DNA of 5,246 nucleotides, from contig BNTT01000181.1 in the NCBI GenBank assembly GCA_025996815.1, positions 1-5,246 of the forward strand, in the 5' to 3' direction. Positions within the stretch are counted from its first letter, which is position 1. Each line of letters begins with the position of its first letter. Below are positions 4,708 to 5,246 of the stretch, piece by piece. The notes below the pieces were generated by a model, which made no database searches, was not told where the DNA came from, and saw only the letters and a program-made list of their open reading frames with translations. Made by a program: the position numbers and the translations under genes. This DNA is from Bacteroidia bacterium. GTDB taxonomy: Bacteria > Bacteroidota > Bacteroidia > Bacteroidales > Azobacteroidaceae.

Positions 4708-5246
4708 TTATTCACAAAGTCCGTAATACGACATACAACTTGTGGCTGTATATTCGTCAAATAAAGTGCCCATATCGTATTTGTGCTCAACATATTTTGC
4801 TACATCTGTAATAAGCGGATAATCTCCTTTGTAAAATTTTCGGGGGATGGCATCCGGTCCAAAAAATGAACTTTTACAACTCCTTTCGTATTCTGCAATC
4901 TCTGTTATACGCTCCGGGAATCGTTGTGTGAGTTGGTATATTTCGGGATTTGCAGACATTATGCAAGGGAAACACCCGACACGTTTAAATCCCATTTTGT
5001 AGAGCGGGTTGGGTTCTAATCCATTTTCAAGGATATATTCAATGACCTGCTGTGCCGTCCAATCAAATACAGGTCGCCATACATCCGTTGCATGGCTTTT
5101 GCAAAATTCTAAAATCTCCTTTCGCCTGTATGTGTGATATTTGGGGTCTAATTTACCGGCAGACAACCTTTGTTTTGTTTTTTCAATCTGTGTTTTTATT
5201 TGTTCTTTTTTATCAGTTTTTTTACACGTTGATAAAGATTTTTTCA
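4708..5246 (-). CDS. Phage PAPS-reductase-like PP-loop protein, C-terminal part (partial)
   Basis: The frame is open to the right edge (about 179 codons visible), so the N-terminal half with the SGGKDS-type PP-loop is outside. The visible part has the family's C-terminal signature: DVWRPVFDWTAQQVIEYI, NPLYKMGFKRVGCFPCIMS and a final TSCMSYYGLCE. Cysteines in GCFPC and in the last ten residues could form a metal or Fe-S site, as in phage and DndC-like members rather than in classical sulfate-assimilation CysH. PP-loop enzymes activate substrates with ATP; relatives reduce PAPS or transfer sulfur to nucleic acids. The stretch coded by 5167-5244 is strongly Lys-rich and has no Met. A TTG at 5166 could start a 152-aa product, but that would lack the catalytic loop, so I treat the gene as continuing upstream. 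The next gene follows after 21 nt. Family call good; reaction unknown. Confidence 0.82.
   Translation of the reverse strand, partial: KKSLSTCKKTDKKEQIKTQIEKTKQRLSAGKLDPKYHTYRRKEILEFCKSHATDVWRPVFDWTAQQVIEYILENGLEPNPLYKMGFKRVGCFPCIMSANPEIYQLTQRFPERITEIAEYERSCKSSFFGPDAIPRKFYKGDYPLITDVAKYVEHKYDMGTLFDEYTATSCMSYYGLCE

Overview
The window reads as part of a tailed-phage or prophage genome, probably from a Bacteroidota host. The phage call rests on a GpA-family large terminase, a DnaB-type replicative helicase and a winged-helix replication protein packed head to tail. The host guess is weaker. It rests on A/T-rich leaders with no obvious Shine-Dalgarno sequences, and on the style of the proteins (Gp37/Gp68-like DUF5131, HTIRANY-type ASCH-like protein). 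All genes lie on the minus strand, so the biological order runs from right to left. There is no intergenic gap longer than about 21 nt, and I see no internal promoter or terminator, so the region is probably one transcription unit.

In transcription order: (1) 5246-4708, the C-terminal part of a phage PAPS-reductase-like PP-loop protein, running off the right edge; (2) 4686-4501, a small, very acidic orphan protein; (3) 4481-3795, a three-cysteine radical-SAM-like DUF5131 / phage Gp37/Gp68 protein; (4) 3786-3331, a probable ASCH/PUA-like protein; (5) 3326-2607, a helix-turn-helix replication initiator or helicase-loader candidate; (6) 2653-1187, the DnaB helicase; (7) 1182 to about 61, the large terminase. 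The first four genes form an accessory cluster suggestive of nucleotide or nucleic-acid modification. Genes 5 and 6 are the replication module. Packaging starts 4 nt after dnaB, and no small terminase lies between them.

Two things stand out. First, terminase homology on the minus strand stops at about position 61. Over the last 60-75 bases at the left edge it is the PLUS strand that encodes terminase, namely the C-terminal part of the same family (QVYNFCRRFDAFRVIPTKG). This is an inversion or fold-back junction inside the terminase gene. The 12-bp sequence at the junction (ACCAAAGGTCAG on plus, CTGACCTTTGGT on minus) fits the protein family in both readings, as expected for recombination or template switching at a short inverted repeat.

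Second, the linker of the replication protein contains four consecutive 12-bp repeats (2951-2998). On one side they are flanked by a 26-bp A/T-rich tract and a hairpin, on the other by two near-perfect palindromes. This is the layout of a lambda-type origin embedded in the initiator gene, and I propose it as a candidate replication origin.
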